Assembly (NCBI RefSeq): GCF_004799755.1
Contig: NZ_SLUB01000002.1
Location: forward strand, 124,001 to 188,000
DNA: 64,000 nt
Source: Bacillus timonensis
GTDB taxonomy: Bacteria > Bacillota > Bacilli > Bacillales > Bacillaceae_L
Direction: 5' to 3'
Part shown: positions 1 to 10,501 of the stretch, piece after piece
Layout: every line of letters begins with the position of its first letter
How positions within the stretch are numbered: the stretch's first letter is position 1
Notes under the pieces: model-generated
Databases searched by the model: none
What the model saw: the letters and a program-made list of their open reading frames with translations, nothing else
What the model was told of the DNA's origin: nothing
Program-made: the position numbers and the translations under genes

Positions 1-358
1 ATTAGATGAATGCAGTATTACAACTGAAACAGACGTTGTGGAATTAAAAGATGGAGAGATTACAAGATTCGTCCTTTCCCCTGAAGATGTCGACCTTCCA
101 CGTGGAAACATGAAAGATATTCAAGTCTCTTCTGTTGTTGAAAGTGCGAACCTATTACGTGATGTCTTATATAGTAAGGCTAATCAAAGTGCAACGAATA
201 TTGTATTACTCAATGCAGGAGCAGCCATTTATGTTTCAGGAAGAGTAAACAGTATTCGTGAAGGTGTAGAGTTAGCGAGAGAAGCAATTGTCACTGGAAT
301 TGCGAGGAATCAATTTGAACAACTAAGAAGTCGTGAGGTGGAGTACTATGCTAAATAA
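1..358 (+). CDS. trpD: Anthranilate phosphoribosyltransferase, C-terminal part
   Basis: The reading frame is open from the window edge (frame 2) and gives about 118 C-terminal residues; the 5' part lies outside. The visible part has the family's DVDLPRG segment and the NAGAAIYVSGR stretch (residues near LLNAGA) of the TrpD phosphoribosyltransferase C-terminal domain. The enzyme transfers phosphoribosyl from PRPP to anthranilate, the second committed step of tryptophan synthesis. The stop codon overlaps the trpC start by 11 nt, so translation is probably coupled. Identification rests on both sequence and its place at the head of trpC-F-B-A. Confidence 0.93.
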   Translation, partial: LDECSITTETDVVELKDGEITRFVLSPEDVDLPRGNMKDIQVSSVVESANLLRDVLYSKANQSATNIVLLNAGAAIYVSGRVNSIREGVELAREAIVTGIARNQFEQLRSREVEYYAK

Positions 359-1127
359 AATACTTGAACAAAAGAAAGTTGAAGTGGAAAACATCAACTA
401 CCCTGAAATAGATTGCAAGGTTGAAAGAAAGTCATTATACTCCGCACTTTCTAACCCAAATCGTTCACTTGGCATTATTGCCGAGGTGAAAAAGGCATCA
501 CCTTCAAAGGGGATTATACGGGAAGATTTTCACCCTGTCACAATCGCCACCGAATACGAGGAAGCTAAAGCGGATGCAATCTCTGTGTTAACAGACGAGC
601 GATTTTTTCAAGGCTCAATCAACTATTTAATGGACATTAAGAAAAAAGTAAACATCCCCGTGTTACGTAAAGACTTTATTGTTGATGCGAAGCAAATCAA
701 ACAAAGTGAAAAAATGGGAGCCGATGTTATTTTGTTGATTGGAGAAGCACTTGCCCCTAATCAATTACATGAATATTATTGTGAAGCTTATGAAAGGGGC
801 TTAGAGTGTTTAGTCGAAGTCCATTCACGAGAAACCCTGGAACAGGTTTGCAGCATTTTTACCCCGAAAATTCTTGGCATTAATAATCGAAATTTAAAAG
901 TATTTGAAACTTCGATTATCCATACAAAAGAAATCGTGAAGGATGCTCCTTCAGACAGCCTAGTCGTTAGTGAAAGTGGAATTCATACTCCACAGGATAT
1001 TAAAGACGTTATTCGATACGGTGCAAAGGCAGCTTTAATTGGAGAAGCATTTATGAGAGCATCCTCCCCTGGATTCGGGATTAAACAAATGTTTGGTGAG
1101 GTTCCCTATGCAACAACCTCTCATTAA
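348..1127 (+). CDS. trpC: Indole-3-glycerol-phosphate synthase
   Basis: The 259-aa protein closes the indole ring from carboxyphenylamino-deoxyribulose phosphate. It shows the TIM-barrel signature: E46-V-K-K-A-SPSKG near residues 46-55, the catalytic lysine K108 in LRKDF, GINNRNL, and SESGI in the phosphate-binding end. I chose ATG 348 over an upstream in-frame GTG at 333 because GAGGTGGA sits at the right distance before it and the protein then begins like other TrpC proteins. The 3' end overlaps trpF by 20 nt. It is a monofunctional enzyme, separate from TrpF, as is normal in Bacillus. Confidence 0.96.
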   Translation: MLNKILEQKKVEVENINYPEIDCKVERKSLYSALSNPNRSLGIIAEVKKASPSKGIIREDFHPVTIATEYEEAKADAISVLTDERFFQGSINYLMDIKKKVNIPVLRKDFIVDAKQIKQSEKMGADVILLIGEALAPNQLHEYYCEAYERGLECLVEVHSRETLEQVCSIFTPKILGINNRNLKVFETSIIHTKEIVKDAPSDSLVVSESGIHTPQDIKDVIRYGAKAALIGEAFMRASSPGFGIKQMFGEVPYATTSH

Positions 1128-1761
1128 ATATTGTGGGAATAAATCGTTTGAGGATGTACAGGTCGTTGCGAAAAGCAATGCTCATTATATCGGTTTTATT
1201 TTTGCAAATAGTAAACGTAAAGTAAATCCAGGTGATGTCAGTGGATGGTTAAAGAAAGTCGATTTACTGGATAAAAAGACGGTTGGGGTCTTTGTGAATG
1301 AGGAACTAAATGAAATTAGGAATGTATTGGCAAAAGTCTCATTATCCGTTATTCAATGCCATGGCACTGAGTCGGTTGAATTTATTAAACAAGTAAAAAA
1401 CGAAACGGGTTTACACGTATGGAAGGTCATTCATCATGATGATCAAGGTTTGCAGACGATGAAGGAGTTTGCTGGTGTTGCTGATGGATATGTCGTTGAT
1501 ACAAAGGTTGCGAATATGTGGGGGGGATCTGGTGTTTCGTTTGATTGGAAGTCGATCCCATTCTATCAGCAGGAAGCAAGAGAACAGGGAGTTCCTTGTC
1601 TCATAGCGGGTGGAATTGATTCTACTAATATCGAAGAACTTCTTCGCTATGAGATTGATGGATTTGATATCTCCAGTGGAATTGAACGTGAAGGTAAAAA
1701 AGATGACACGATCATACAAACAATAGAGAAATGGGTGGATACATGTGTTGAACGTACCTAA
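1108..1761 (+). CDS. trpF: Phosphoribosylanthranilate isomerase
   Basis: This 217-aa (beta/alpha)8 enzyme performs the Amadori rearrangement of phosphoribosylanthranilate. The N-terminus [10 protein letters not shown] carries the catalytic cysteine (Cys9); the more usual form is KICG. Near the C-terminal half are [12 protein letters not shown] and LIAGGI, the general-acid and phosphate-binding elements. ATG 1108, preceded by GGTGAGG, is preferred to an in-frame TTG at 1093. Both ends overlap neighbours (trpC by 20 nt, trpB by 17 nt), consistent with translational coupling along the operon. Confidence 0.95.
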   Translation: MQQPLIKYCGNKSFEDVQVVAKSNAHYIGFIFANSKRKVNPGDVSGWLKKVDLLDKKTVGVFVNEELNEIRNVLAKVSLSVIQCHGTESVEFIKQVKNETGLHVWKVIHHDDQGLQTMKEFAGVADGYVVDTKVANMWGGSGVSFDWKSIPFYQQEAREQGVPCLIAGGIDSTNIEELLRYEIDGFDISSGIEREGKKDDTIIQTIEKWVDTCVERT

Positions 1762-2977
1762 TAAAAATGGGAGATACGGTGATTTTGGGGGAAAATTTGT
1801 ACCTGAAACATTAATGATGCCATTGGAAGAAATAGAAAAGGCATTGGAAGAAGCCTATAAAGATAAAGAATTTCATAATGAATATATTCGTATTTTAAAA
1901 GAATACTCAGGTCGTCCGACAGCACTTACATTTGCTGACAATTTAACAAGAGAATTAGGTGGGGCAAAGATTTATCTGAAGCGTGAGGACTTAAATCATA
2001 CCGGAGCACACAAAATAAACAATGCAATTGGTCAAGCACTCCTTGCCAAAAGAATGGGAAAGAAAAAGATCATTGCTGAGACGGGAGCTGGCCAGCACGG
2101 TGTTGCTGCTGCGACAGTCGCCGCAAAGTTTGGATTGGAATGTAAGGTCTTCATGGGTGTGGAGGACATTGAAAGACAAAAACTTAATGTATTCCGAATG
2201 AGACTTTTAGGTGCTGAAGTGATCCCTGCTACTAGTGGTAACCAAACCTTGAAGGATGCAACAAATGAGGCAATTCGATATTGGGTCCAGCATTGTGAGG
2301 ATCACTATTATATGATTGGATCCGTAGTTGGCCCACATCCATATCCAAAAATGGTTCGTGATTTTCAACGAATCATTGGTGATGAAGCAAGAGAACAATT
2401 CCTAAAACGTGAAAATAAGTTGCCGACTACAGTAGTTGCTTGCGTTGGCGGTGGCAGTAATGCAATGGGGATGTTCTATCCGTTTTTAGAGGATGATGTT
2501 CGCTTAGTAGGTGCTGAGGCTGCTGGTAAAGGTGTCGATACCTCCTTACATGCAGCAACAATTACAAAAGGTACAAAAGGTATTATTCACGGCTCACTCA
2601 CTTATCTTCTTCAAGATGAGCATGGTCAAATTACCGAACCATATTCGATATCAGCTGGACTTGATTATCCGGGAGTGGGACCTGAACATGCCTATCTTGC
2701 CAGTAGTGGAAGAGTTCAATATGAAAGTGTAACAGATAAGGAAGCACTCGATGCTCTGCAAATGCTAACTCGTGTTGAAGGGATTATTCCGGCAATTGAA
2801 TCTGCGCACGCAATTGCAAAAGCTATTCAAATGGCGAAAGAAATGTCACCAGAAGAATCGATTCTCATTTGTTTGTCAGGTCGTGGTGACAAGGATGTCC
2901 ATTCCCTTATGGCATACCTAGAAGAAGGAGGAGCTACAAATGAACACAACCTTTACGAACCGATTGCCCAAGGCTGA
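1745..2977 (+). CDS. trpB: Tryptophan synthase beta chain
   Basis: This 410-aa PLP enzyme condenses indole with serine. The protein starts [14 protein letters not shown], has the Schiff-base lysine K90 in [10 protein letters not shown], and the PLP-phosphate loop GGGSNAMG around residue 235. Length and motifs match TrpB1 (the form that pairs with TrpA), not the longer TrpB2. The start is GTG 1745 (a TTG follows at 1748) with GGGTGG upstream. It overlaps trpA by 38 nt, an unusually long overlap for this pair; GGAGGAGC inside the trpB end supplies the trpA ribosome binding site. Confidence 0.97.
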   Translation: MLNVPNKNGRYGDFGGKFVPETLMMPLEEIEKALEEAYKDKEFHNEYIRILKEYSGRPTALTFADNLTRELGGAKIYLKREDLNHTGAHKINNAIGQALLAKRMGKKKIIAETGAGQHGVAAATVAAKFGLECKVFMGVEDIERQKLNVFRMRLLGAEVIPATSGNQTLKDATNEAIRYWVQHCEDHYYMIGSVVGPHPYPKMVRDFQRIIGDEAREQFLKRENKLPTTVVACVGGGSNAMGMFYPFLEDDVRLVGAEAAGKGVDTSLHAATITKGTKGIIHGSLTYLLQDEHGQITEPYSISAGLDYPGVGPEHAYLASSGRVQYESVTDKEALDALQMLTRVEGIIPAIESAHAIAKAIQMAKEMSPEESILICLSGRGDKDVHSLMAYLEEGGATNEHNLYEPIAQG

Positions 2978-3749
2978 AAAATTATTTATTCCATTTATCG
3001 TTGCAGGTGATCCACATCCAGAAGTGACGATTGAAATTGCACTTACCTTGCAAGAGGCTGGTGCTTCCATCCTTGAACTAGGAATTCCATATTCAGATCC
3101 ATTAGCTGATGGACCTGTTATTCAAAGAGCCTCTGCTCGTGCTTTGAAAAATGGAGTTACATTGGAAAATTCGATGAATCTTGTTTCGGAAATGAGAAAA
3201 AAAGGATTAAAAATTCCTGTAATTATCTTTACCTATTACAATCCTGTGCTACAATTAGGAGAAGAAAACTTTTTCGCTTTAGCGCGACAAAATGGTATAG
3301 ACGGATTGCTAGTACCAGACCTGCCTTTTGAAGAAAGTGAAGACCTCAGAAGAAAGTGTGAAGACGAGGGATTGAAGTTTATTTCTCTTGTAGCTCCAAC
3401 TTCTTCCAGTCGAATTGAAAAAATCGCCTCACATGCACAAGGGTTCCTATACTGCGTATCTTCTTTAGGTGTTACAGGTGTTCGAAATTCCTTGAACAAT
3501 GAGGTATACTCATTTTTACAAGAGGTTAAACGATATAGCGATATACCAGTGGCAGTTGGGTTTGGTATCTCGAGTTCATCCCAAGTAGAAGCACTTAAGG
3601 ACCATTGCGATGGGGTAATCATGGGAAGTGCCCTTATCCAAAAAATTGAGGAGCATCTACCTGAATTAGTCAATGAGGAAACAAGAGCTACCGCCTTATA
3701 CCATTTCAAGAATTTTATTAGAGATGTTTTGCAACCTATCAACAGTTAA
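2940..3749 (+). CDS. trpA: Tryptophan synthase alpha chain
   Basis: This 269-aa TIM barrel cleaves indole-3-glycerol phosphate and channels indole to TrpB. The catalytic acids are visible as E46 and D57 in [14 protein letters not shown], equivalent to Glu49 and Asp60 of the Salmonella enzyme. The phosphate-binding GFGIS segment is at about residue 210. ATG 2940 has a strong GGAGGAG ribosome binding site lying within the end of trpB. The next gene, hisC, starts only 15 nt downstream, so trpA is not the end of the transcript. Confidence 0.97.
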   Translation: MNTTFTNRLPKAEKLFIPFIVAGDPHPEVTIEIALTLQEAGASILELGIPYSDPLADGPVIQRASARALKNGVTLENSMNLVSEMRKKGLKIPVIIFTYYNPVLQLGEENFFALARQNGIDGLLVPDLPFEESEDLRRKCEDEGLKFISLVAPTSSSRIEKIASHAQGFLYCVSSLGVTGVRNSLNNEVYSFLQEVKRYSDIPVAVGFGISSSSQVEALKDHCDGVIMGSALIQKIEEHLPELVNEETRATALYHFKNFIRDVLQPINS

Positions 3750-3764
3750 GAGGTGTAGCTTGAA

Positions 3765-4862
3765 ATGAATATCAAAGAACAATTATTGAATTTAAAACCA
3801 TACCAACCAGGTAAACCGATTGAGGAAGTGAAGCGGGAATATGGTTTAGAAAAGATTGTGAAACTAGCTTCAAATGAAAATCCATATGGATGCTCAGACA
3901 AAGCAACAGAGGCAGTAAAAAATAGCTTAGATTCATTTGCGATTTACCCGGATGGTTATGCAACCGAGTTAAGAGAAAAGCTTGCAAAGCATTTAGGTGT
4001 AGAAGGCACACAGCTTCTCTTCGGTAATGGATCAGATGATGTCATTCATATTATTACAGCTGCATTACTTGCACCTGGAAAAAATACAGTAATGGCACAT
4101 CCATCATTTTCTCAGTATAAGCATAATGCAATTATTGAAGGAGCTGAGGTTCGTGAGGTTGAGCTAATTGATGGCCATCACGATCTTGACGGAATGCTCG
4201 CGCAAATCGATGAAAATACGGAAATTGTTTGGGTGTGTTCACCAAATAATCCTACAGGAGTATATGTTAACTCAGAAAAACTACATGCCTTTTTAAAACA
4301 AATTCCTAGTCATGTTCTCGTTATTATGGATGAAGCTTATTATGAGTTTGCAGTAAATGAGCAGGATTATCCGAATACTGTTGCCTTATTAAATGACTAT
4401 CCAAATCTTCTTATTTTAAGAACTTTTTCCAAAGCATATGGGCTTGGTGGACTCCGTGTTGGTTATGCGATCGGAAATCGTGATTTTATTAACAAAATTG
4501 AACCTGTCCGTCAGCCTTTCAACTCCAATCGTGTTGGTCAATTAGCTGCAGCAGCAGCATTGGATGATCAAGATTTCATTACGGCTTATGTTGAAAAAAA
4601 TAAAAAAGGTCTGCAACAGTTCTATACATTCTGTGAGGAAAATAATTTAACTTATTATCCTTCTTTCGGAAACTTCATTTTGATTCATTTTAAACGTCCA
4701 GGTGATGAAGTATTTCACTATTTATTGGAACGCGGCTTCATTGTTCGTTCAGGAAATGCATTAGGCTTTCCAACTAGCGTTCGAATAACTGTTGGCACAG
4801 AGGAACAAAATAGTGAACTCATAGCTTTACTTACAGAAATGCTGAAAAATCCAAAGAACTAA
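3765..4862 (+). CDS. hisC: Histidinol-phosphate / aromatic aminotransferase
   Basis: This 365-aa class I PLP aminotransferase has the Schiff-base lysine K223 in [13 protein letters not shown], the SPNNPTG substrate-pocket motif near 159-165 and a C-terminal arginine in VRITVG. It converts imidazole-acetol phosphate to histidinol phosphate. In Bacillus the trp-linked hisC also transaminates phenylpyruvate and hydroxyphenylpyruvate, which explains its place between trpA and tyrA. It sits 15 nt after trpA with GAGGTGTAG before the ATG. The dual role is family knowledge, not something the sequence proves. Confidence 0.95.
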   Translation: MNIKEQLLNLKPYQPGKPIEEVKREYGLEKIVKLASNENPYGCSDKATEAVKNSLDSFAIYPDGYATELREKLAKHLGVEGTQLLFGNGSDDVIHIITAALLAPGKNTVMAHPSFSQYKHNAIIEGAEVREVELIDGHHDLDGMLAQIDENTEIVWVCSPNNPTGVYVNSEKLHAFLKQIPSHVLVIMDEAYYEFAVNEQDYPNTVALLNDYPNLLILRTFSKAYGLGGLRVGYAIGNRDFINKIEPVRQPFNSNRVGQLAAAAALDDQDFITAYVEKNKKGLQQFYTFCEENNLTYYPSFGNFILIHFKRPGDEVFHYLLERGFIVRSGNALGFPTSVRITVGTEEQNSELIALLTEMLKNPKN

Positions 4863-4867
4863 AATTA

Positions 4868-4890
4868 TGGGGGTTAGAGCATAACCCTCA
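4868..4890 (+). terminator. Hairpin between hisC and tyrA
   Basis: GGGTTA (4871-4876) pairs with TAACCC (4882-4887) around the loop GAGCA, and flanking TGG/TCA extend the stem to about nine pairs with one G-U. The following tract is only moderately T-rich (TTTATTTGTTT). It could be a leaky terminator or attenuator within the supra-operon, since tyrA begins just 32 nt further on. Confidence 0.4.
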
Positions 4891-4921
4891 TTTATTTGTT
4901 TCTATACTCGGTGGTGATGAA

Positions 4922-6034
4922 ATGAATTCAAATGTGCTTGTGATTGGACTTGGATTAATAGGGGGTTCAATTGCGCTTGCGATAAAGAAAGAACATCCGG
5001 ATACTACTATATATGGTTTTGATAAGAATAAAGAATCATCACTGCTAGCAAAAACATTAAAGGTGATTGATGAAGCCGTATTTGAGTTAGAGGATATTGT
5101 ACATAAGTGTGACTTTATTTTTATATCAGTTCCTGTCAAACAAACCATTGACATTATTCAAGAACTGAGCTCATATCCACTTAAAAAGGATGTCATTGTG
5201 ACAGATGTGGGAAGTACGAAACAACAAATCGTTCAAATTGCGGATTCTATATTTGGAAATCTTGGTGTCACCTTTGTCGGCGGGCATCCGATGGCAGGCT
5301 CACATAAAAGCGGGGTTGTTGCAGCAAAAGAACATTTATTTGAAAATGCTTTCTATATATTTACCCCTCATAATGAGAAACCATCAAGCAACTTGGCTGT
5401 AAAACAGTTGAAAGTCTTATTAAACGGAACAAAAGCTAATTTTTTAATTATGACACCTGAAGAGCATGACCGTGTCGCTGGTGTAATTAGCCACTTCCCG
5501 CATATTGTTGCAGCAAGTCTTGTCCATCAAGCGCAAAAATATGATAAAGTAAATGAACTCGTTCGGCCATTAGCAGCAGGGGGATTTCGAGATATTACTA
5601 GAATCGCGTCTAGCAATCCATCAATGTGGCGTGATATATTAATACAAAATCGGAATGTATTGTTAGACCTTTTTGAAAAATGGATTGACGAAATGGAGCA
5701 AATCAAGAATTTTGTGGCAAATGGTAAGGGTGATCAAATTTATGATTATTTTATGGATGCCAAAAATTTTCGTGATGGACTCCCTACACGTACAAAAGGT
5801 GCGATTCCCTCGTTTTATGATTTATATGTTGATATTCCGGACTATCCAGGTATTGTTTCTGAAATTACTGGACTTCTTGCTCAGGAAAGAATTAGCATTA
5901 CAAATATCAGAATTATTGAGACACGAGAGGAAATCTATGGAGTGCTAAGGATTAGCTTCCAAAGTGACGAAGATCGTCAAAAAGCGAAAGTTTGTATTGA
6001 AAGTAAAACGAGTTACGATACATATAATGGATAA
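4922..6034 (+). CDS. tyrA: Prephenate dehydrogenase
   Basis: The 370-aa enzyme oxidatively decarboxylates prephenate to 4-hydroxyphenylpyruvate for tyrosine. A Rossmann nucleotide-binding loop GLGLIGGS lies at residues 9-16. GGHPMAGSHKSG near 120 and SHFPHIVA near 190 are active-site elements of the family. From about residue 298 (DLYVDIPDYPGIVSEI) a C-terminal ACT domain follows, the usual site of feedback control by aromatic amino acids. The length matches the Bacillus enzyme. The next gene, aroA, begins 27 nt after the stop. Confidence 0.95.
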   Translation: MNSNVLVIGLGLIGGSIALAIKKEHPDTTIYGFDKNKESSLLAKTLKVIDEAVFELEDIVHKCDFIFISVPVKQTIDIIQELSSYPLKKDVIVTDVGSTKQQIVQIADSIFGNLGVTFVGGHPMAGSHKSGVVAAKEHLFENAFYIFTPHNEKPSSNLAVKQLKVLLNGTKANFLIMTPEEHDRVAGVISHFPHIVAASLVHQAQKYDKVNELVRPLAAGGFRDITRIASSNPSMWRDILIQNRNVLLDLFEKWIDEMEQIKNFVANGKGDQIYDYFMDAKNFRDGLPTRTKGAIPSFYDLYVDIPDYPGIVSEITGLLAQERISITNIRIIETREEIYGVLRISFQSDEDRQKAKVCIESKTSYDTYNG

Positions 6035-6061
6035 TGGAAAATGTTTTCTAGGGGTGGTATT

Positions 6062-7360
6062 TTGGATTTACTAAAACTACGTACAAATATTGCTAGCTTA
6101 AAGGGTTCAATTGATATTCCTGGTGATAAGTCAATTTCCCATCGTTCAATTATGCTTGGGGCCATTGCGCAAGGTAAAACGATTGTGGATAACTTTTTAC
6201 TAGGGGATGACTGTTTAAGCACGATTAGTTGTTTTGAAAAATTAGGTGTGAAAATTACACAGGATCATAATCATGTAGAGATAGAGGGAGCGGGCTTCGG
6301 TGGACTACGAGAGCCGGCTGAGGTATTAGATACTGGAAATTCAGGAACGACGACTAGATTAATGGTGGGACTTCTTTCTGGTGTGCCTATTCATACTTGC
6401 ATGATAGGTGATGAGTCGATTGCCAAAAGACCAATGAAACGTGTAACAGAGCCGCTCCGTCAAATGGGAGCAAAAATTGATGGTAGGGAAGACGGCAATT
6501 TTACACCTTTAGCGATTCGTGGTGGCTCCTTGGAGGGAATTGACTATATTTCTCCTGTAGCAAGTGCACAAGTGAAATCCTCGATTCTTTTAGCGGGTTT
6601 GAACGCTACAGGGATAACATCAGTTACGGAGCCTCATAAATCAAGAGACCATACTGAACGCATGTTACGTGCTTTCGGATGCGAGGTTGAAGAAGATGGC
6701 CTTACTGTAAAACTAAAAGGTGGTCAAAAGCTAACGGGGACAAATATTGAAGTACCTGGTGATATTTCCTCTGCCGCTTTTTTCCTAGTTGCGGGAGCGA
6801 TTGTGCCAAATAGTCGAATTACGTTAAAAAATGTAGGGATGAACCCAACGCGAACAGGAATTATCGATGTTTTAGTTAAGATGGGAGCTCGTCTTGAGAT
6901 TAAAAACGAAAGAATCAAGAATAATGAACCTATTGCGGACTTAACCATTCAGACTTCCGAGTTAACAGGGATTGAAATCGGTGGCGACATTATCCCTCGT
7001 TTGATTGACGAGATTCCAGTTATCGCTCTTTTAGCGAGCCAAGCGAAAGGAAAAACGGTTATCAAAGATGCAGCGGAATTAAAAGTGAAAGAAACAAATC
7101 GTATTGATACTGTTGTTGGGGAGCTTTCTAAACTAGGAGCAGTGATTGAGCCAACTGATGATGGAATGATTATTTATGGAGATAAAAAACAATTGACTGG
7201 TGGCGAAGTACATAGTCATGGTGATCACAGAATTGGAATGATGCTTGCTGTTGCGGCATGTATTGCAAACGATGAAGTTTCTCTATCAGATTCTGAATCC
7301 ATCTCTGTATCATACCCAAGTTTTTTTGAACATCTAAATGGATTAATCGTAGAAAACTAA
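6062..7360 (+). CDS. aroA: 3-phosphoshikimate 1-carboxyvinyltransferase (EPSP synthase)
   Basis: This 432-aa shikimate-pathway enzyme (named aroE in B. subtilis) transfers enolpyruvyl from PEP to shikimate-3-phosphate. It has GDKSISHR (K23 in this numbering), the PEP-binding [16 protein letters not shown], the catalytic aspartate in [10 protein letters not shown] and the lysine/glutamate segment [12 protein letters not shown] placed the start at TTG 6062, five bases after AGGGGTGG. The longer frame from 6041 would add seven residues not seen in the family. It closes the trp-his-tyr-aro cluster; a strong terminator follows 10 nt after the stop. Confidence 0.96.
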   Translation: MDLLKLRTNIASLKGSIDIPGDKSISHRSIMLGAIAQGKTIVDNFLLGDDCLSTISCFEKLGVKITQDHNHVEIEGAGFGGLREPAEVLDTGNSGTTTRLMVGLLSGVPIHTCMIGDESIAKRPMKRVTEPLRQMGAKIDGREDGNFTPLAIRGGSLEGIDYISPVASAQVKSSILLAGLNATGITSVTEPHKSRDHTERMLRAFGCEVEEDGLTVKLKGGQKLTGTNIEVPGDISSAAFFLVAGAIVPNSRITLKNVGMNPTRTGIIDVLVKMGARLEIKNERIKNNEPIADLTIQTSELTGIEIGGDIIPRLIDEIPVIALLASQAKGKTVIKDAAELKVKETNRIDTVVGELSKLGAVIEPTDDGMIIYGDKKQLTGGEVHSHGDHRIGMMLAVAACIANDEVSLSDSESISVSYPSFFEHLNGLIVEN

Positions 7361-7370
7361 TGCATAATGG

Positions 7371-7400
7371 CCCGTGGAATTTAAAATTCCATGGGTTTTT
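7371..7400 (+). terminator. Terminator of the aromatic supra-operon
   Basis: CCCGTGGAATT pairs with AATTCCATGGG over a three-base loop (11 pairs, one G-U), followed directly by TTTTT. It is the first convincing intrinsic terminator after the trp genes. Confidence 0.85.
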
Positions 7401-7494
7401 ACATATTTAAAGGAATTAATATCATACATCCTCCGCTTATCGCATAGCTTGTCTTAAAGAGAAGTGTATAAATTAATGCGAAAGGGGAGGTTTG

Positions 7495-8433
7495 ATGCCA
7501 TATATATTAGAAAAAGCGAATGTTCTTAAGAATAATAAAGTTATCACATGTTCGATTCTTATAAAAAATCACCGCGTTGATTATATGAAGGAAAACCTCA
7601 AAAGACTTTCATTTATGAAAACGAACTTATCGCAATATCTGTTAACACCTGGCCATGTCATGATAAACTACTCCTTTACGAAAGAATATTCGTTTCAATC
7701 ATTTAAGCAAGAAATGACGGAAAACTATTTGCGCAAAGGTTGTACAACCATACTTGTGATAAGTGATGTAAAGAATGAGCATGAAATAGCCCGAACCCTT
7801 ACTAACACAAAACATTTTCTATTAAATAGTCCTATAGACTATTATTTGGGTGTCCGTACTCCACTCGAAAGCCTAACACCATCTTTCCTTGTTGCATGTC
7901 GGCGAAAAAAAATCCCGGTAATTATCGTGACAATTAATAAAGTCGATGATTTATATAATGTACCATGGGGATGGATTAGGGAATCCTATCATTCTTATCG
8001 AATTCCAATTATCCCAGATTGGAAGATGAAGGAGAAAACCGTTTTTGCTAATAATCGAAGAGAACTGATTTGGAAAGAGATCACCTACGATAATCGAATC
8101 CCAACAATTCCGTTCTGCCCTAGCGAGGATGTGCCATTGTCCATAGACTTTTTAAAAAAGAGTGGGATTTATCCTGATAAAGGCGATATTCGCGTTGGTG
8201 GGGAGCTTGATTATAATTTATATGAACAAGATTCTATAAGCTATTCAGTTGATGAAAAGCCAACTCTCGATTATCATAATCTTATACCAACTATCACCAT
8301 GCACAAGGGGAATTTTACAAAAGTAGGCACCAAGGTATACTTTCGTTCCGGATTTGGTAATGAATGTAAAGTGAAAAAACCTGGTTATTTTGTATCTTCT
8401 TATGATAACGAAATATTGGTGAATGAGAGATAG
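7495..8433 (+). CDS. Amidohydrolase-like protein lacking the metal-binding histidines
   Basis: I do not recognise this 312-aa protein as a named gene. Residues 1-60 resemble the small beta-domain that precedes the barrel in NagA and dihydroorotase-type amidohydrolases. LLTPGHVMINYS then aligns with their PGFID-x-HVH element, and LRKGCTTILV with their GTT segment. The aspartate and both histidines that bind metal are replaced, so catalysis of the usual kind is unlikely. The C-terminal 60 residues look like the returning beta-domain (TKVGTKVYFRSGFG). The ATG has AAAGGGGAGG upstream. It sits between aroA and ypiA, 20 nt before ypiA. The fold assignment is inference from short motifs. Confidence 0.55.
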   Translation: MPYILEKANVLKNNKVITCSILIKNHRVDYMKENLKRLSFMKTNLSQYLLTPGHVMINYSFTKEYSFQSFKQEMTENYLRKGCTTILVISDVKNEHEIARTLTNTKHFLLNSPIDYYLGVRTPLESLTPSFLVACRRKKIPVIIVTINKVDDLYNVPWGWIRESYHSYRIPIIPDWKMKEKTVFANNRRELIWKEITYDNRIPTIPFCPSEDVPLSIDFLKKSGIYPDKGDIRVGGELDYNLYEQDSISYSVDEKPTLDYHNLIPTITMHKGNFTKVGTKVYFRSGFGNECKVKKPGYFVSSYDNEILVNER

Positions 8434-8453
8434 ATATGAGGAGTTCATAATTT

Positions 8454-9707
8454 ATGCATAAAATAGAAAACGCCATTCAGTTAGTTGAAGATGGAAACGC
8501 AGAAGAAGGACTTAAAGCCTTAAAACAACTTAGAGAATATGCAAATGATGATGAGAAATACACAATTGCTGAGCATTATTTTAAATGGGGCTTTGTCGAG
8601 GATGCAAAAGAAATCGTAGAAGAATTAATATCACGCTACCCTGATGAAGGAGAACTATTTGTTTTTTTGGCTGAAGTCCTGATTGACCTTGATATGGAAG
8701 AGAAAGCAATTGATATTTTAGAACAAATTGCAGAGGATGACCCCGTTTACTTAGAATCCCTTGTTTTACAAGCTGATTTGTTCCAAATGCAAGGTTTATT
8801 TGAGGTTAGTGAGCAAAAGCTTCTGTTAGCAAAGGAAAAATCTAATGATGAAACGATCATTGACTTTGCTTTAGCCGAATTGTATTCAAGTCACGGAGAG
8901 TACAATAAAAGTATTCCGTATTATGAGAAAGTTTTACATAATGGTGACGAGATAGCAGGTGTAAATGTTAACGCCCGAATTGCGGAAAGTTATAGTACAA
9001 CAGGTAAGTTTGAAGAAGCTCTACCGTATTATGAGGAAGCCATCAAAAAACAGGAAGATAGTAATACATTGTTTGGCTTTGGCGTTACCGCATATCAAGC
9101 GAAATATTATAAAAAAGCAATTGAAGTTCTGGAGCGCCTAAAGGAACTTGACCCGGACTATTCTTCTCTTTATCTATATCTTGCAAAGGCATATGAAGAA
9201 GAAGCTAGCTTGAGGGAAAGCTTTAATGTCTTATTAGAAGGACTTGAAGTGGAATCATTAAATAAAGAGCTTACTTTCTACGCTGGTAAAATATCTATGA
9301 TGCTAGGTGATAAGGAAAATACAGAAAAATACCTTCGTGCAGCTGTAGGAATTGACCCTGGTTACCTGGAAGCAACCTTGCAGCTTTCTAAGTTTTTATT
9401 ACGGGAAGAAAGATTTGAGGATGTCGTGGAATGCCTTGAATCTGTCATGAGCTACGGAGAGTATGATGAACAATTCGAGTGGGATCTCGGTTTTGCAAAA
9501 AATAAATTAGAACAATATTCGGATGCATTAAACCATTACCGTCGTGCATATACTTCTTTTAAAGAAACTCCAGAGTTTTTAGAAGAGTTTGGTTATTTCT
9601 TAATGGAGGACGGAAAAAGACAAGAGGCTGTCGAAATATTTAAGGAACTCTTAAAGCTTGACCCAATGAAGTATGAAATTGAAGCATTCATTTCTGAACT
9701 GGAGTAA
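8454..9707 (+). CDS. ypiA: TPR-repeat protein YpiA
   Basis: This 417-aa soluble acidic protein is built almost entirely of tetratricopeptide-like helical pairs, for example AESYSTTGKFEEALPYYEEAI and YLAKAYEEEASLRESFNVL. Length and position (just before ypiB-ypiF-qcrABC) match B. subtilis YpiA. TPR arrays act as protein-binding scaffolds; the partner is not evident here. There is no signal peptide or membrane segment. A ribosome binding site (GAGGAG) lies before ATG 8454. The gap to ypiB is about 100 nt and lacks a clear terminator. Confidence 0.9.
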   Translation: MHKIENAIQLVEDGNAEEGLKALKQLREYANDDEKYTIAEHYFKWGFVEDAKEIVEELISRYPDEGELFVFLAEVLIDLDMEEKAIDILEQIAEDDPVYLESLVLQADLFQMQGLFEVSEQKLLLAKEKSNDETIIDFALAELYSSHGEYNKSIPYYEKVLHNGDEIAGVNVNARIAESYSTTGKFEEALPYYEEAIKKQEDSNTLFGFGVTAYQAKYYKKAIEVLERLKELDPDYSSLYLYLAKAYEEEASLRESFNVLLEGLEVESLNKELTFYAGKISMMLGDKENTEKYLRAAVGIDPGYLEATLQLSKFLLREERFEDVVECLESVMSYGEYDEQFEWDLGFAKNKLEQYSDALNHYRRAYTSFKETPEFLEEFGYFLMEDGKRQEAVEIFKELLKLDPMKYEIEAFISELE

Positions 9708-9811
9708 ACGAAAGTTTTCATGTTAAGAAGGATTTTTTAATGTGATTGTTGAAGTATATCAGTATATTATCATTATGACTACTCAATACTAGCAGAGGAG
9801 GGAAGCGTGCG

Positions 9812-10348
9812 ATGACTACCCCTGTATCTGTCAACGAGAAAAAAGACTTCATACGCTGGTTTCTAAATAATTATCAGCTAAAACGAAGAGAGTGTGTTTG
9901 GATTTTAAACTATTTAATGAGCCATGACCAACTCATGAAAAATGTCCACTTTGTTGAGCAGGCCCAATACTGCCCTCGAGGAATAATTATGTCAACGCAT
10001 TGTGTTGATGATGTACCATTCCGTTTTTATAAGGAAAATGTCATGACAACGGATGCTGAAAAATCATTTCATGATATTCGCCTCAACAGGGAAGAAGAGA
10101 TTTATATTCAGCTTAATTTCAGATCCTCCTTCCATTCTCCTAATTATGTGGCTGTGCTTGAAGAGAATCCATATATGCCAAAGCATCTTCAGGTGAATGA
10201 GCAGGATAAAGAGATTGCGAAACAGTTTCTTGATCAGTCCATTCATATGTTTCAAAAAGAGCATCTGTTAAAGCGAATTGATGAGGCGCTTGACAGACAG
10301 GATGAACCAGAGTTTAAGAGGCTAACTGAAAAGCTTAAACAATTATAA
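9812..10348 (+). CDS. ypiB: UPF0302 / IDEAL-domain protein YpiB
   Basis: This 178-aa protein has an N-terminal UPF0302 domain (roughly residues 8-110, [21 protein letters not shown]). A C-terminal IDEAL motif region (about 140-178, [20 protein letters not shown]) contains the four-letter IDEAL sequence itself. In B. subtilis YpiB acts with YpiF in controlling the adjacent qcr genes and LPS-type quality-control pathways; that link is family knowledge recalled without certainty. GAGGAGGGA precedes the ATG. An intrinsic terminator follows 25 nt after the stop. Confidence 0.88.
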   Translation: MTTPVSVNEKKDFIRWFLNNYQLKRRECVWILNYLMSHDQLMKNVHFVEQAQYCPRGIIMSTHCVDDVPFRFYKENVMTTDAEKSFHDIRLNREEEIYIQLNFRSSFHSPNYVAVLEENPYMPKHLQVNEQDKEIAKQFLDQSIHMFQKEHLLKRIDEALDRQDEPEFKRLTEKLKQL

Positions 10349-10372
10349 GATAGAAAAGCTTACCTTAGAAGG

Positions 10373-10397
10373 GGCTGACAACGAGTCAGTCTTTTTT
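10373..10397 (+). terminator. Terminator after ypiB
   Basis: GGCTGAC (10373-10379) pairs with GTCAGTC (10385-10391) around AACGA, with one G-U pair, followed by TTTTTT. It separates ypiB from ypiF. Confidence 0.8.
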
Positions 10398-10501
10398 ATT
10401 TATCCTAATTATGGTATGGTAGTTTGGGAGTTTGGCTTAAAACTCGAAATTACGATACGAATCTGATTTACGTACAGCAAATGGGAAAGGGAGCAGACAA
10501 A

